Shown here in pieces: positions 8,021-15,236 of a DNA stretch of 64,000 bases. This DNA is from an uncultured Lachnospiraceae bacterium (GTDB lineage: Bacteria; Bacillota; Clostridia; Lachnospirales; Lachnospiraceae). The DNA is taken from positions 1 through 64,000 of the forward strand of contig URPH01000014.1 in assembly GCA_900549665.1 (NCBI GenBank), written 5' to 3'. Under the pieces are notes generated by a model. It was not told the DNA's origin, searched no databases, and saw nothing but the letters and a program-made list of their open reading frames with translations. Numbering within the stretch: the first letter of the stretch is position 1; each line of letters begins with the position of its first letter. A program made the position numbers and the translations under genes.

Positions 8021-8887
8021 ATGAAAAAAACAGATCACACAGGTTTATCCGGGAAAAAGGTGTTTCGTACAATCGTATGTCTGTTTCTATGTTTCCTGGC
8101 ATTATTTCCTTTTTATATTTTAATTATCAATTCAACTTTGCGACATGCAGATATTGCATCAGGAATTAAACTGATCCCCGGAAAATATTTCTTCCAGAAT
8201 TTCCAGAGTCTGTTCGATCCCGAAAAAAGAATTGTCAGTACCTTCAACCTGTTTCAGGCATTCAGAAATTCCATTATTATCACGGTACCGACAACTATTT
8301 TGCAAATTTATTTTGGTTCATTAACAGCTTATGCCTTAACGGTATATCGGTTCAAAGGAAGAGATTTCGCATGGGGCTTTATCTATGCCATCATGATGAT
8401 CCCGACACAGGTTTCCATCGTTGGTCTGATCAAGGTATGCAAGATCACCAATTTATACGGAACCTATTGGCCTTTAATCCTTCCTGCCATTGCCGCACCT
8501 ACTACTGTATACTTTATGAAGCAGTATATGGAAAGCGGATTGTCACTTGAGATAATTGAAGCAGCGCGTATTGATGGTGCCGGAGAATTTATGACATTCA
8601 ATACCATTGCACTGCCTTTATTAAAACCCGCTATGGCAACGCAGGCAATCTTTGCTTTCGTAGCATCCTGGAACAATCTGTACAATCCTACCATGCTTCT
8701 TGGATCCCATACAGAACTGTCCACATTGCCCATGTATGCCCAGGCAATCCGAAACAATGATAAAAGACAGGATTATGGTCAGGTTTATACCGCACTATTG
8801 TGTGCGATCATCCCGATCATTATTGCATATTTATTCCTGTCCAAATACATCGTAGCCGGTGTTGCACTCGGTGGTGTAAAAGAGTAA
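8021..8887 (+). CDS. Sugar ABC permease, MalG/AraQ type, importer A
   Basis: This is a 288-aa six-helix permease starting 15 nt after the previous stop, behind GAAAGGAGAAG. The EAA loop appears as EAARIDGAGEFMTFNTIALPLLKPAMATQ at about 179-207 and the protein ends in the typical YIVAGVALGGVKE. The central part, from the LTVY motif through the EAA loop, is almost identical to the importer B gene at 11136-11996, while the first 60 residues differ more. The operon ends at a terminator 35 nt downstream. Confidence 0.93.
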   Translation: MKKTDHTGLSGKKVFRTIVCLFLCFLALFPFYILIINSTLRHADIASGIKLIPGKYFFQNFQSLFDPEKRIVSTFNLFQAFRNSIIITVPTTILQIYFGSLTAYALTVYRFKGRDFAWGFIYAIMMIPTQVSIVGLIKVCKITNLYGTYWPLILPAIAAPTTVYFMKQYMESGLSLEIIEAARIDGAGEFMTFNTIALPLLKPAMATQAIFAFVASWNNLYNPTMLLGSHTELSTLPMYAQAIRNNDKRQDYGQVYTALLCAIIPIIIAYLFLSKYIVAGVALGGVKE

Positions 8888-8921
8888 ACGGCTAAATAAG
8901 CAGTCAAACAATATTACAATA

Positions 8922-8989
8922 AAAAAGCTCTCCGGCCTGTGATATGTATCTAAAATTCGGGATACATACCAATGCCGGAGAGCTTTTTA
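8922..8989. terminator. Bidirectional terminator between importer A and the YesL gene
   Basis: AAAAAGCTCTCCGGC pairs with GCCGGAGAGCTTTTT; the apical part has a further small stem (GTATC/GATAC). The A and T tracts on both sides serve both convergent transcription units. Confidence 0.88.
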
Positions 8990-9005
8990 TTTGTAGCTCA
9001 ATTTA

Positions 9006-9797
9006 TCATTCAGTTTCATTCTCTGCATTAGTTTCTTCATCATCCTCCTCATCATCCTCAGCCGGATTGACATAAGAGGTTGCTCTTTCATGAACATTTA
9101 AAAACTGTCGACGCTTTTCGTTTTTCTCTTCAATCTTTTTTTCTTCTTTTTCCTTGGTCTGTGTTGTTTTTTCCAACATCTGATGGATCACCTTTGAGCT
9201 CCAGTATGCCATCAGTCCAAACATAAACAACAGCCAGATATACCAGGTACTCAGAATGATAACCGGATATCTCAGAGAAAGTATGGTCGGTGCAAACCAG
9301 ATCAACGCAACCTTTAACCAGCTTCCAAGATTGCTGATTGCCATTAAAAGTGAGTTTTTGAAGTAATTGCCAACAGAATTATCAAATTTGGCAATAAAAG
9401 GAAACAAGAACGGCACAACCAAAGCTAACAGTACAATCTCAACGACGCTTACAAAGGTATAAAAGCTTGCCAGACCGCCCTCTACCGTATTGATCAGCAT
9501 ATTGTCGCCCCATAAAACGATAAATGCGGCTATCAGCAATAACCATGCGATCGTTGCTTTTTTGAAATTGGCCTTAAATGCATGTATAAAGGCTTTCCAC
9601 AGATGCGGCTCCTCTTTATTGGCCAATTTTAAGCAGACAGAATACATCGCGGTCATAGATGCACCAATGGTCACAATCGGGATACTGAACAGCACAAAAA
9701 TGATATTCAGGAAAAATACATTTCCAAATGCATCCATAAAACGCATCAGGTGGTATTGTATGCTGCGCGGATGATCCTCAACATTAAAATCTTTCAT
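9006..9797 (-). CDS. YesL-family (DUF624) membrane protein
   Basis: The 263-aa protein has the DUF624/YesL pattern: NVFFLNIIFVLFSIPIVTIGAS near residues 26-47, then several hydrophobic helices up to about residue 200. A long charged tail follows, first Lys/Glu-rich (about 207-230), then very acidic (EDDEEDDEETNAENETE). YesL proteins regularly accompany carbohydrate ABC importers in Firmicutes, but their role is not established. It follows the foldase gene by 43 nt, so the two form one minus-strand operon inside the proposed invertible segment. Confidence 0.85.
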   Translation of the reverse strand: MKDFNVEDHPRSIQYHLMRFMDAFGNVFFLNIIFVLFSIPIVTIGASMTAMYSVCLKLANKEEPHLWKAFIHAFKANFKKATIAWLLLIAAFIVLWGDNMLINTVEGGLASFYTFVSVVEIVLLALVVPFLFPFIAKFDNSVGNYFKNSLLMAISNLGSWLKVALIWFAPTILSLRYPVIILSTWYIWLLFMFGLMAYWSSKVIHQMLEKTTQTKEKEEKKIEEKNEKRRQFLNVHERATSYVNPAEDDEEDDEETNAENETE

Positions 9798-9840
9798 TCT
9801 TATTTCATTCTCCTACCATATATTTATCATCGATTCTGTT

Positions 9841-10929
9841 TTAATAAAATCCTTTTTTCTGCATAGCTTTTCCAAGCTCAACAATATCCAGCTCATTGAT
9901 AATATCCTGATTAGCTTCTACCTTATCAGCACCGGCTGCCGTCAGCCAGTTAGACTGCATACTCGGAAATGAATTATCCGCTGTCTGATTAGCTGCAGAC
10001 TGAATTGCATAATCCTTATATTCCTGATCATTTTTCTTATCCATACGCACTACCATATAACCGGCATCTGTTGTCACAACATCGGAAATATCATTTTCAG
10101 ATAAGGAAGCAACCACATTGTTTAATTCTTCGCTATAAGCTCCCTCATAATTTTTTTCTTCTCCGGAGCTTGCTGTGATACCATATTCTTCTACCAGATC
10201 TTCCAGCTTTTCTCCTGCCTTTGCTCGATTCATAAGCTCTGTTGCCTTGGCAAGCTGGTCTTTCATCTCTGCATCTGTCAAAGAAACATAATTGCCATCA
10301 TCATCCTTGACCGGATTGCCGTCTCCATCATACTGAATACTCGGGAACAACGCATAATAAAGAGAGTGGAAGTTTAAATCTCCATATTTTTCTGTATACT
10401 GCTCTGTATAGGTCTCACGCATATCTGTGATTGCCTTGTCCTTTAAGGCAGATATATAAGCCTGTCTGTTGAACAGTTCCTTGATACAGTCATAGTCTAC
10501 ACCATACTCAGTCAAAAACTTCTCGCCAAAGTAATCGTACATAGAAGCCGCACTTGCCTCAGATGTAGCCAATGCCGAATCCGTCACCTCTACGCCATCT
10601 GTCATAGTCGCAAGCAGATACTGCACGATCTCTGATTTCATCTCCTGAATAATAGAATCCTGAATCTCGGTAACTCCCGATTCATCCAGTGATAAAGGCT
10701 CTGTTTTATTGGTATACAGATATTGGATCACATACAGATTGTATAATTGCTGCGTTGCATCAAAATCTTCGATCGTCATAACAACCTTATCCTTGGCTTC
10801 TTCAACCTTGGGATTGGCTGCTGCACTTTCTTTTCCACATCCTGTCAATGCTGCCATGATAAGCATCTGCATTGTGAGAATGATACCAAGCCTCTTAACC
10901 GATAATAAACTCTTTAATCTTTTTTTCAT
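9841..10929 (-). CDS. Parvulin-type peptidyl-prolyl isomerase lipoprotein (foldase)
   Basis: The likely start is the ATG at 10929, seven nt after GGAGG; an upstream in-frame ATG at 10989 has no ribosome site and overlaps the -10 region. The 362-aa product has a lipoprotein signal (lipobox ALTGC, Cys31). A SurA/PrsA-like N-terminal helical chaperone region (about 45-185) is followed by a parvulin-like region (about 190-320, FHSLYYALFPS and the closing DISDVVTTDAGYMVVRM). It probably assists folding of exported proteins, for example the abundant binding lipoproteins encoded on both sides. Similarity to the family is moderate, so activity is inferred. Confidence 0.78.
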   Translation of the reverse strand: MKKRLKSLLSVKRLGIILTMQMLIMAALTGCGKESAAANPKVEEAKDKVVMTIEDFDATQQLYNLYVIQYLYTNKTEPLSLDESGVTEIQDSIIQEMKSEIVQYLLATMTDGVEVTDSALATSEASAASMYDYFGEKFLTEYGVDYDCIKELFNRQAYISALKDKAITDMRETYTEQYTEKYGDLNFHSLYYALFPSIQYDGDGNPVKDDDGNYVSLTDAEMKDQLAKATELMNRAKAGEKLEDLVEEYGITASSGEEKNYEGAYSEELNNVVASLSENDISDVVTTDAGYMVVRMDKKNDQEYKDYAIQSAANQTADNSFPSMQSNWLTAAGADKVEANQDIINELDIVELGKAMQKKGFY

Positions 10930-10961
10930 GATAATCCTCCCTGGATTTTCAAAAAATCCAA

Positions 10962-11007
10962 AACATGTACATGTTGTATTATAATACACCCCTCAATCAA
11001 ATGCCAA
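10962..11007 (-). promoter_or_regulatory. Promoter of the foldase-YesL operon with overlapping palindrome
   Basis: On the minus strand TTGGCA (11007-11002) is followed after 18 nt by TATAAT (10983-10978), part of the palindrome GTATTATAATAC. At the expected start point lies a second perfect palindrome, AACATGTACATGTT (10975-10962), which could be an operator. The ATG lies 33 nt further downstream. Confidence 0.6.
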
Positions 11008-11066
11008 TAAAAAAAGCATAGTTAACAGTTTTTTCACAAACTATCCGCCATGCTCCCGACTGCATC

Positions 11067-11103
11067 AAAAAAGCTCTCCGGCATAATACCGAAGAGCTTT
11101 TAA
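11067..11103 (-). terminator. Terminator of importer B
   Basis: AAAAGCTCT and CGG pair with CCG and AGAGCTTTT around ATAATA-type loop sequence, with A/T runs on both sides. It lies 33 nt beyond the stop of the importer B MalG gene. The stem resembles the importer A terminator (GCTCTCCGG), as expected for duplicated operons. Confidence 0.82.
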
Positions 11104-11135
11104 ATTTCTTATAAATTCCAATAACCGGAATACAA

Positions 11136-11996
11136 TTACTCTTTTACACCACCGAGTGCAACACCGGCTACGATGTATTTTGATAATGCAAGATATGCAA
11201 TGATCAAAGGAATAACTGTCAACAACAGACCTGCATAGATTTCACCGAAGTCACGCTTTTTATCGTTGGATTTTAAGCTTTCAATGAACATCGGCATGGT
11301 TGCCCTTGTATCGGTTCTGGTTGCAAGTAAGATGGACGGAGTATACAGGTTGTTCCATGATGCAACGAATGCGAAGATTGCCTGTGTAGCCATAGCGGGC
11401 TTTAACAGAGGTAATGCAATAGTGTTGAATGTCATGAACTCGCCTGCGCCGTCGATACGTGCAGCTTCAATGATCTCGACAGAAAGACCGGACTGCATAT
11501 ACTGTTTCATGAAGTAAACAGTTGTAGGTGCAGCGATTGCAGGTAAAATCAGAGGCCAGAATGTACCATACATATTAGTGATGGAACAAACTTTGATCAA
11601 ACCTACGATAGATACCTGTGTCGGGATCATCATGATCGCATAGATAAATCCCCATGCAAAATCTCTTCCCTTGAACTGGTATACAGTCAGACCGTATGCT
11701 GTCAGGGATGCAAAGTATACCTGAAGAGCTGTGGTCGGTACTGTTACGATCAAACTGTTGCGCATTGCCTGCCATAAATTAACGGTAGATGTTGCGCTTG
11801 TCTTGATCATCAGATTTTTGTAGTTCTCAAAGAAGTGAGAACCGGGAAGCATATGAATACCCTGTTTGATAACATTGGACTCCAGTGTGGAGTTGATAAT
11901 CAATACATAAAACGGGAATAAAGCCAGTAATACCAGAATAATACAAATGATATGTCTGAAAATGACTGTACCCGAAAGTTTCTGTTTCTTTTCCAT
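11136..11996 (-). CDS. Sugar ABC permease, MalG/AraQ type, importer B
   Basis: This 286-aa six-helix permease is the paralogue of 8021-8887. The region from the GRDFAWGFIYAIMMIPTQVS segment through the EAA loop (EAARIDGAGEFMTFNTIALPLLKP) is identical or nearly so, whereas the N terminus and the loop after residue 235 differ. It starts 18 nt after the partner permease and is the last gene of the operon. No regulator is encoded alongside. Confidence 0.93.
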   Translation of the reverse strand: MEKKQKLSGTVIFRHIICIILVLLALFPFYVLIINSTLESNVIKQGIHMLPGSHFFENYKNLMIKTSATSTVNLWQAMRNSLIVTVPTTALQVYFASLTAYGLTVYQFKGRDFAWGFIYAIMMIPTQVSIVGLIKVCSITNMYGTFWPLILPAIAAPTTVYFMKQYMQSGLSVEIIEAARIDGAGEFMTFNTIALPLLKPAMATQAIFAFVASWNNLYTPSILLATRTDTRATMPMFIESLKSNDKKRDFGEIYAGLLLTVIPLIIAYLALSKYIVAGVALGGVKE

Positions 11997-12014
11997 TTTA
12001 TTCTACCTCCCGTC

Positions 12015-12947
12015 CTAATTCTTTTCAGATGTAAGCTTATAGAAGACCATACTTACGACTAAAGTAATTACAAACAGAACAACAGAATAAGCGGAAGCTC
12101 TACCATAGTTCTGGCTGGGGCCAGCATTGATATAGCTCTTGATCAGCATAACGATTGTTCTTGTAGACTCTACAGTTGTACCTGCAACGTTAACAAGCGG
12201 TTTACCTTCGTTGAACAGCTGCGGGATATCATACATCTGCAGACCGCCGATTGCTGATGTAACCATTGTAAACTGTAAGATAGGTTTTAACAACGGAACT
12301 GTAATCTGGAAGAACTGCTGTCTGGGGGTTGCACCGTCAACCATTGCTGCTTCATATAATGAAGGATTGATACCCATGATACCGGCGATCAATACGATCA
12401 TGGTATTTCCATACCACATCCAGAACTGGATAAATGCAATAATAAACAGCGACCACCAGCCCTTGGTCAGGACACCCTCATTTCCCGCCAAGCCCATATG
12501 TCGCAAGAGCTCTGTCATGGAACCATGAACATCAAATAAGCTGTAGAACAATACGGCGATTGTTGCTGCTGTAATGATGTTGGGCATATACATGATGACC
12601 TTATAAGCACCCTGTCCTTTTAACTTGTACTGCATATCTGTAAACCATGCAGCTAACAATAAAGATAAAAGAAGCTGAGGGATAAAGTTCAATAACCACA
12701 AGACAATGGTAATAAGCATTGCCTGCCATACTTCGCCGTTACCACCAAATACATAGTTGATATAGTTACCGAGACCGAATACAGTTGTTACTTTTTTACG
12801 GCCGGTTTTCTTATCAAACATGAATGATTTAAAAATGGTGTATAACAACGGATAAAACTGAAATACTAAAAACACAATAAAGAATGGTGCAATAAAGAGC
12901 AGACCATACTTTCCATATTCAACTGTTTTCTTTTTATTTTTATTCAC
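12015..12947 (-). CDS. Sugar ABC permease, MalF/UgpA type, importer B
   Basis: The best start is the GTG at 12947, matching the importer A paralogue and lying after GGGAG; it gives 310 aa. A longer frame from 12986 adds 13 residues absent from the paralogue. Six membrane helices and an EAA loop (EAAMVDGATPRQQFFQITVPLLKP) are visible. Differences from importer A concentrate in the periplasm-facing loops, which may reflect different ligands or partner proteins. Confidence 0.92.
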   Translation of the reverse strand: MNKNKKKTVEYGKYGLLFIAPFFIVFLVFQFYPLLYTIFKSFMFDKKTGRKKVTTVFGLGNYINYVFGGNGEVWQAMLITIVLWLLNFIPQLLLSLLLAAWFTDMQYKLKGQGAYKVIMYMPNIITAATIAVLFYSLFDVHGSMTELLRHMGLAGNEGVLTKGWWSLFIIAFIQFWMWYGNTMIVLIAGIMGINPSLYEAAMVDGATPRQQFFQITVPLLKPILQFTMVTSAIGGLQMYDIPQLFNEGKPLVNVAGTTVESTRTIVMLIKSYINAGPSQNYGRASAYSVVLFVITLVVSMVFYKLTSEKN

Positions 12948-13008
12948 ACCGTCACTCCCAATCAGTAAAATTTTTCCCAAACACAAAGCCTAAGCTTTCA
13001 ATTTAAAA

Positions 13009-13044
13009 CTATGCACCGATGTGCTTACACACACCGATGCATAG
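13009..13044 (-). promoter_or_regulatory. Intercistronic stem-loop after SBP B
   Basis: CTATGCATCGGTGTG pairs with CACATCGGTGCATAG (two G-U or mismatch positions) around TGTAAG. It stands between the binding-protein and permease genes, as the stem at 6980-7015 does in importer A, and shares the ATGCATCG core. Confidence 0.55.
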
Positions 13045-13089
13045 CTGATGTTTACTTTCTCAATCCCTATTGGGACAGTTCAGTAATAA

Positions 13090-14520
13090 TTATTCTACTG
13101 TGATGTAGTCATATGTAGAAGCAACTTCGTCTTTTACATACTGTACCGGATCGTCGATTGTTCCAGCATTGTAACCTTCTGAAGCTTTGCCCATGATTGC
13201 TTTTAAGTTAGCATCCATGTATGTAGCATTGCTTAAGTCGATGTCTAATGCAGCCTGAGCCCATGTTTCAACAGGGTTCTGTCCGCCTAAGATATCAGAA
13301 GCACCAGCGCCGTCAGCGATAACTTTAGCAACAGCTTCTTTGTTGTTTACGAAGTCTTTTGTTTCTTCTTCGATAGAAGCCATCATGTCTGAGTCGCAGC
13401 ATAATTCATATAATAAGAATGCAGCTAATTCAGGGTTCGGAGTGTCAGCACCGATACATACATAAGTACCGCCCCAGTGATATCCAACAGGACCCTGGCA
13501 AACTCTCCAGTCACCGTATGTAGATGTAGCTGAATCTTCTGTTGTAGCGATTGACCAGTATACGAACCATGTACATCCGAAGTAACCGAATACATCACCT
13601 TCGAAGTTTGCTGACCAAGCATCAGACCACATAGATGTCTGATCTGTGTAACCGCCATCGTATAACTTTTTAGCTTTCTCGAAGTAATCAGATACGCAGT
13701 CATCTAATGTTAATGTTTCATTTCCGTCTGCATCAACTGTTACCCAAGGCTGTGTCTGCTGATCCCAGATAGCATATTTGATATCGTCCGGACCAGATAA
13801 CATAGCGTATCCAGCTTCTTTCATCTTGTCAGCTGTGTCAAAGAATGTATCCCAGTCTTTAACATATTCCTGAACTTCTGCAGGATCAGATGTTCCTAAT
13901 ACTTCTTCAGCGATATCTGCACGGTATGTGAAGTTACCAACTGCAGCCTGCCATGTAACAGCTTTTAAGTTGCCGTCAACAGTACCATACTGAACAGTGT
14001 AGTTGTAAGCGTTAGCATACATATCATCTGTTAAACCAGCATCAGCAAGGTTCATTGTGTAATCACTTTCAGTGAAGTTCTTAGCTACGTCGTTATCAGC
14101 AGCGATTAATGAAGGATATTTCTCGTCGCCTGTTTCGATAGCTGTTTCTACAGCTGTCTGATATGTTCCGTCTGTACCAGAAACACCAAGATTTACGTGC
14201 TCTACGTAATCTTTGTATTCAGGATATTTGTCTAATACTAAGTCAAGACGTGAACCGAATTCATCGTTCCATGAATATGTATAGATCTTTTTGGACTCAT
14301 CCCATCCGTCTGTTGAAGGAGCTTCCATTGTAGCTGCTTCTGTAACTTCTGTTGTTTCAGGCTCAGCTTCTTCTTCTGCAACTTCTTCTGTTGTTTCTTC
14401 TGTAGCTTCTTCTGTTGTTGTTTCAGCAGGAGCAGCTTCTTCTGATGAGCTACCGCATCCAACTAATAAAGATGCAACCATAGCTGTTGAAAGTAATACA
14501 CTTAATAATTTCTTTTTCAT
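13090..14520 (-). CDS. Sugar ABC transporter substrate-binding lipoprotein, importer B
   Basis: The 476-aa lipoprotein has the same signal peptide and lipobox (LLVGC, Cys22) as importer A, a Glu/Thr-rich linker (about 27-65) and a family-1 binding fold. Similarity to the A protein is high in the first 33 residues and moderate later. Many residues likely to line the sugar pocket differ, such as the MLSGPDDIKYAIWDQQTQPW stretch where A reads KMVAGTNEIKYPTLNQRTAPW. The ligand range of the two importers may thus differ. Codons are strongly biased (GCT, GAA, ACA, GTT), suggesting high expression. It lies next to the divergent cellobiose phosphorylase gene. Confidence 0.93.
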   Translation of the reverse strand: MKKKLLSVLLSTAMVASLLVGCGSSSEEAAPAETTTEEATEETTEEVAEEEAEPETTEVTEAATMEAPSTDGWDESKKIYTYSWNDEFGSRLDLVLDKYPEYKDYVEHVNLGVSGTDGTYQTAVETAIETGDEKYPSLIAADNDVAKNFTESDYTMNLADAGLTDDMYANAYNYTVQYGTVDGNLKAVTWQAAVGNFTYRADIAEEVLGTSDPAEVQEYVKDWDTFFDTADKMKEAGYAMLSGPDDIKYAIWDQQTQPWVTVDADGNETLTLDDCVSDYFEKAKKLYDGGYTDQTSMWSDAWSANFEGDVFGYFGCTWFVYWSIATTEDSATSTYGDWRVCQGPVGYHWGGTYVCIGADTPNPELAAFLLYELCCDSDMMASIEEETKDFVNNKEAVAKVIADGAGASDILGGQNPVETWAQAALDIDLSNATYMDANLKAIMGKASEGYNAGTIDDPVQYVKDEVASTYDYITVE

Positions 14521-14606
14521 TCTTTTTCATTCCTCCTATAAAGATTGTTTTGAAATAAGTGTGTTAATAAGTAGTGCATTTATAAAAAGTTATCTGTAAG
14601 ATAACT
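14418..14606 (-). repeat. Right copy of ~185-bp inverted repeat
   Basis: Read on the minus strand this block repeats 5432-5616: palindromic site, leader with GGAGG, and start of the binding-protein gene, with about five differences counted by eye. Beyond 14606 the sequence has nothing in common with the left flank. Confidence 0.8.
14578..14606. repeat. Right inverted site: palindromic candidate recombination site (or operator)
   Basis: AGTTATCTGTAAGATAACT (14588-14606) is the exact reverse complement of the left core. Its inner arm (14578-14595) is identical over 18 nt to the outer arm of the left site, and differs at two positions from the left inner arm. That pattern is what one would expect if strand exchange within the core had shuffled arms in the past. 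Confidence 0.6.
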
Positions 14607-14841
14607 CAATGCCAAAAAATAAATTGTCAAGGTCCGGGAAAATACTGTCATTTTTTCCCTTGATGTTTCGGACAAAATGTACATTAAATTCCTTTGACAA
14701 GTGTTACTTTATTACATTTTATCCAAAAAAGCAAGTGTTTTATTAGATTTTTTGTACACTTTGATTCTTTTTGTAACTATTTACCAATTTTAACGTTTGG
14801 CTTTTGTGTCTTTGTACATATTTTGTTCATAATTTATTCAT

Positions 14842-14870
14842 ATTTTAATTTCAATATGACAGTTTGTCAA
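14842..14870 (-). promoter_or_regulatory. Strong leftward promoter upstream of importer B
   Basis: TTGACA (14870-14865) is separated by exactly 17 nt from TAAAAT (14847-14842) on the minus strand. The predicted transcript crosses the right inverted site and enters importer B. It lies outside the proposed invertible segment, so it would feed whichever importer is adjacent. Confidence 0.6.
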
Positions 14871-15143
14871 TAGCTTTGGATAATTTTATGGAAAATACAT
14901 ATTTTACTGCTTGTATACAGGTTGTATTTACTGCGATTGGAACGCACCCGGTCAACCGCCACTGTACCAAACGTGAGTCCTCCATACAGCTTTAGATAAA
15001 GCCTCTCCTGATTCCCCCTCTTTTCATAGCGAAAAAAAGGCATTATATATATAGAAGAAAGTCGTGCGCGCACACGGTCTTTTTTACCCCGTTTTTCTAT
15101 AAATTTATACGTCAAAATCCCTCCCGGCAGTCAAAGAATCATC

Positions 15144-15172
15144 TTGATTTTACATATTCCATTCTGTATAAT
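15144..15172 (+). promoter_or_regulatory. Promoter of the cellobiose phosphorylase gene
   Basis: TTGATT (15144-15149) and TATAAT (15167-15172) are 17 nt apart, 65 nt upstream of the ATG. Just after the expected start point, TTGTC (15184-15188) and GACAA (15195-15199) form a short inverted repeat that could be an operator. The ribosome site is AAAGGAAA. Confidence 0.65.
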
Positions 15173-15236
15173 TTTTCTATGGATTGTCTTGGGGGACAAC
15201 TCTATCAAAATAATATTTTGAAAGGAAATTTGCTTT

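Larger units (their letters stand above)
14607..15236. other. 630-bp divergent promoter region between importer B and cellobiose phosphorylase
   Basis: This AT-rich stretch holds leftward promoters for importer B and a rightward promoter for the phosphorylase, described separately. A further TTGACA lies at 14630-14625 (minus) without a convincing -10 box. An 82-codon frame at 14867-15115 has no ribosome site and atypical composition and is not counted as a gene. Confidence 0.7.

Noticed and set aside
5422..14606. Face-to-face importers as an assembly artefact
   Set aside because: The operons differ at many positions in coding regions and have different flanks and terminators, so this is not a simple collapsed or mirrored contig. 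Read data would still be needed to exclude a local misjoin.
14867..15115. 82-codon minus-strand frame in the phosphorylase/importer B promoter region
   Set aside because: It lacks a ribosome site, overlaps the strong leftward promoter, and its composition does not resemble a real protein.
15180..15200. Catabolite-repression (cre) site upstream of the phosphorylase
   Set aside because: No sequence close to the TGWAANCGNTNWCA consensus was seen; only the short TTGTC/GACAA dyad is present.
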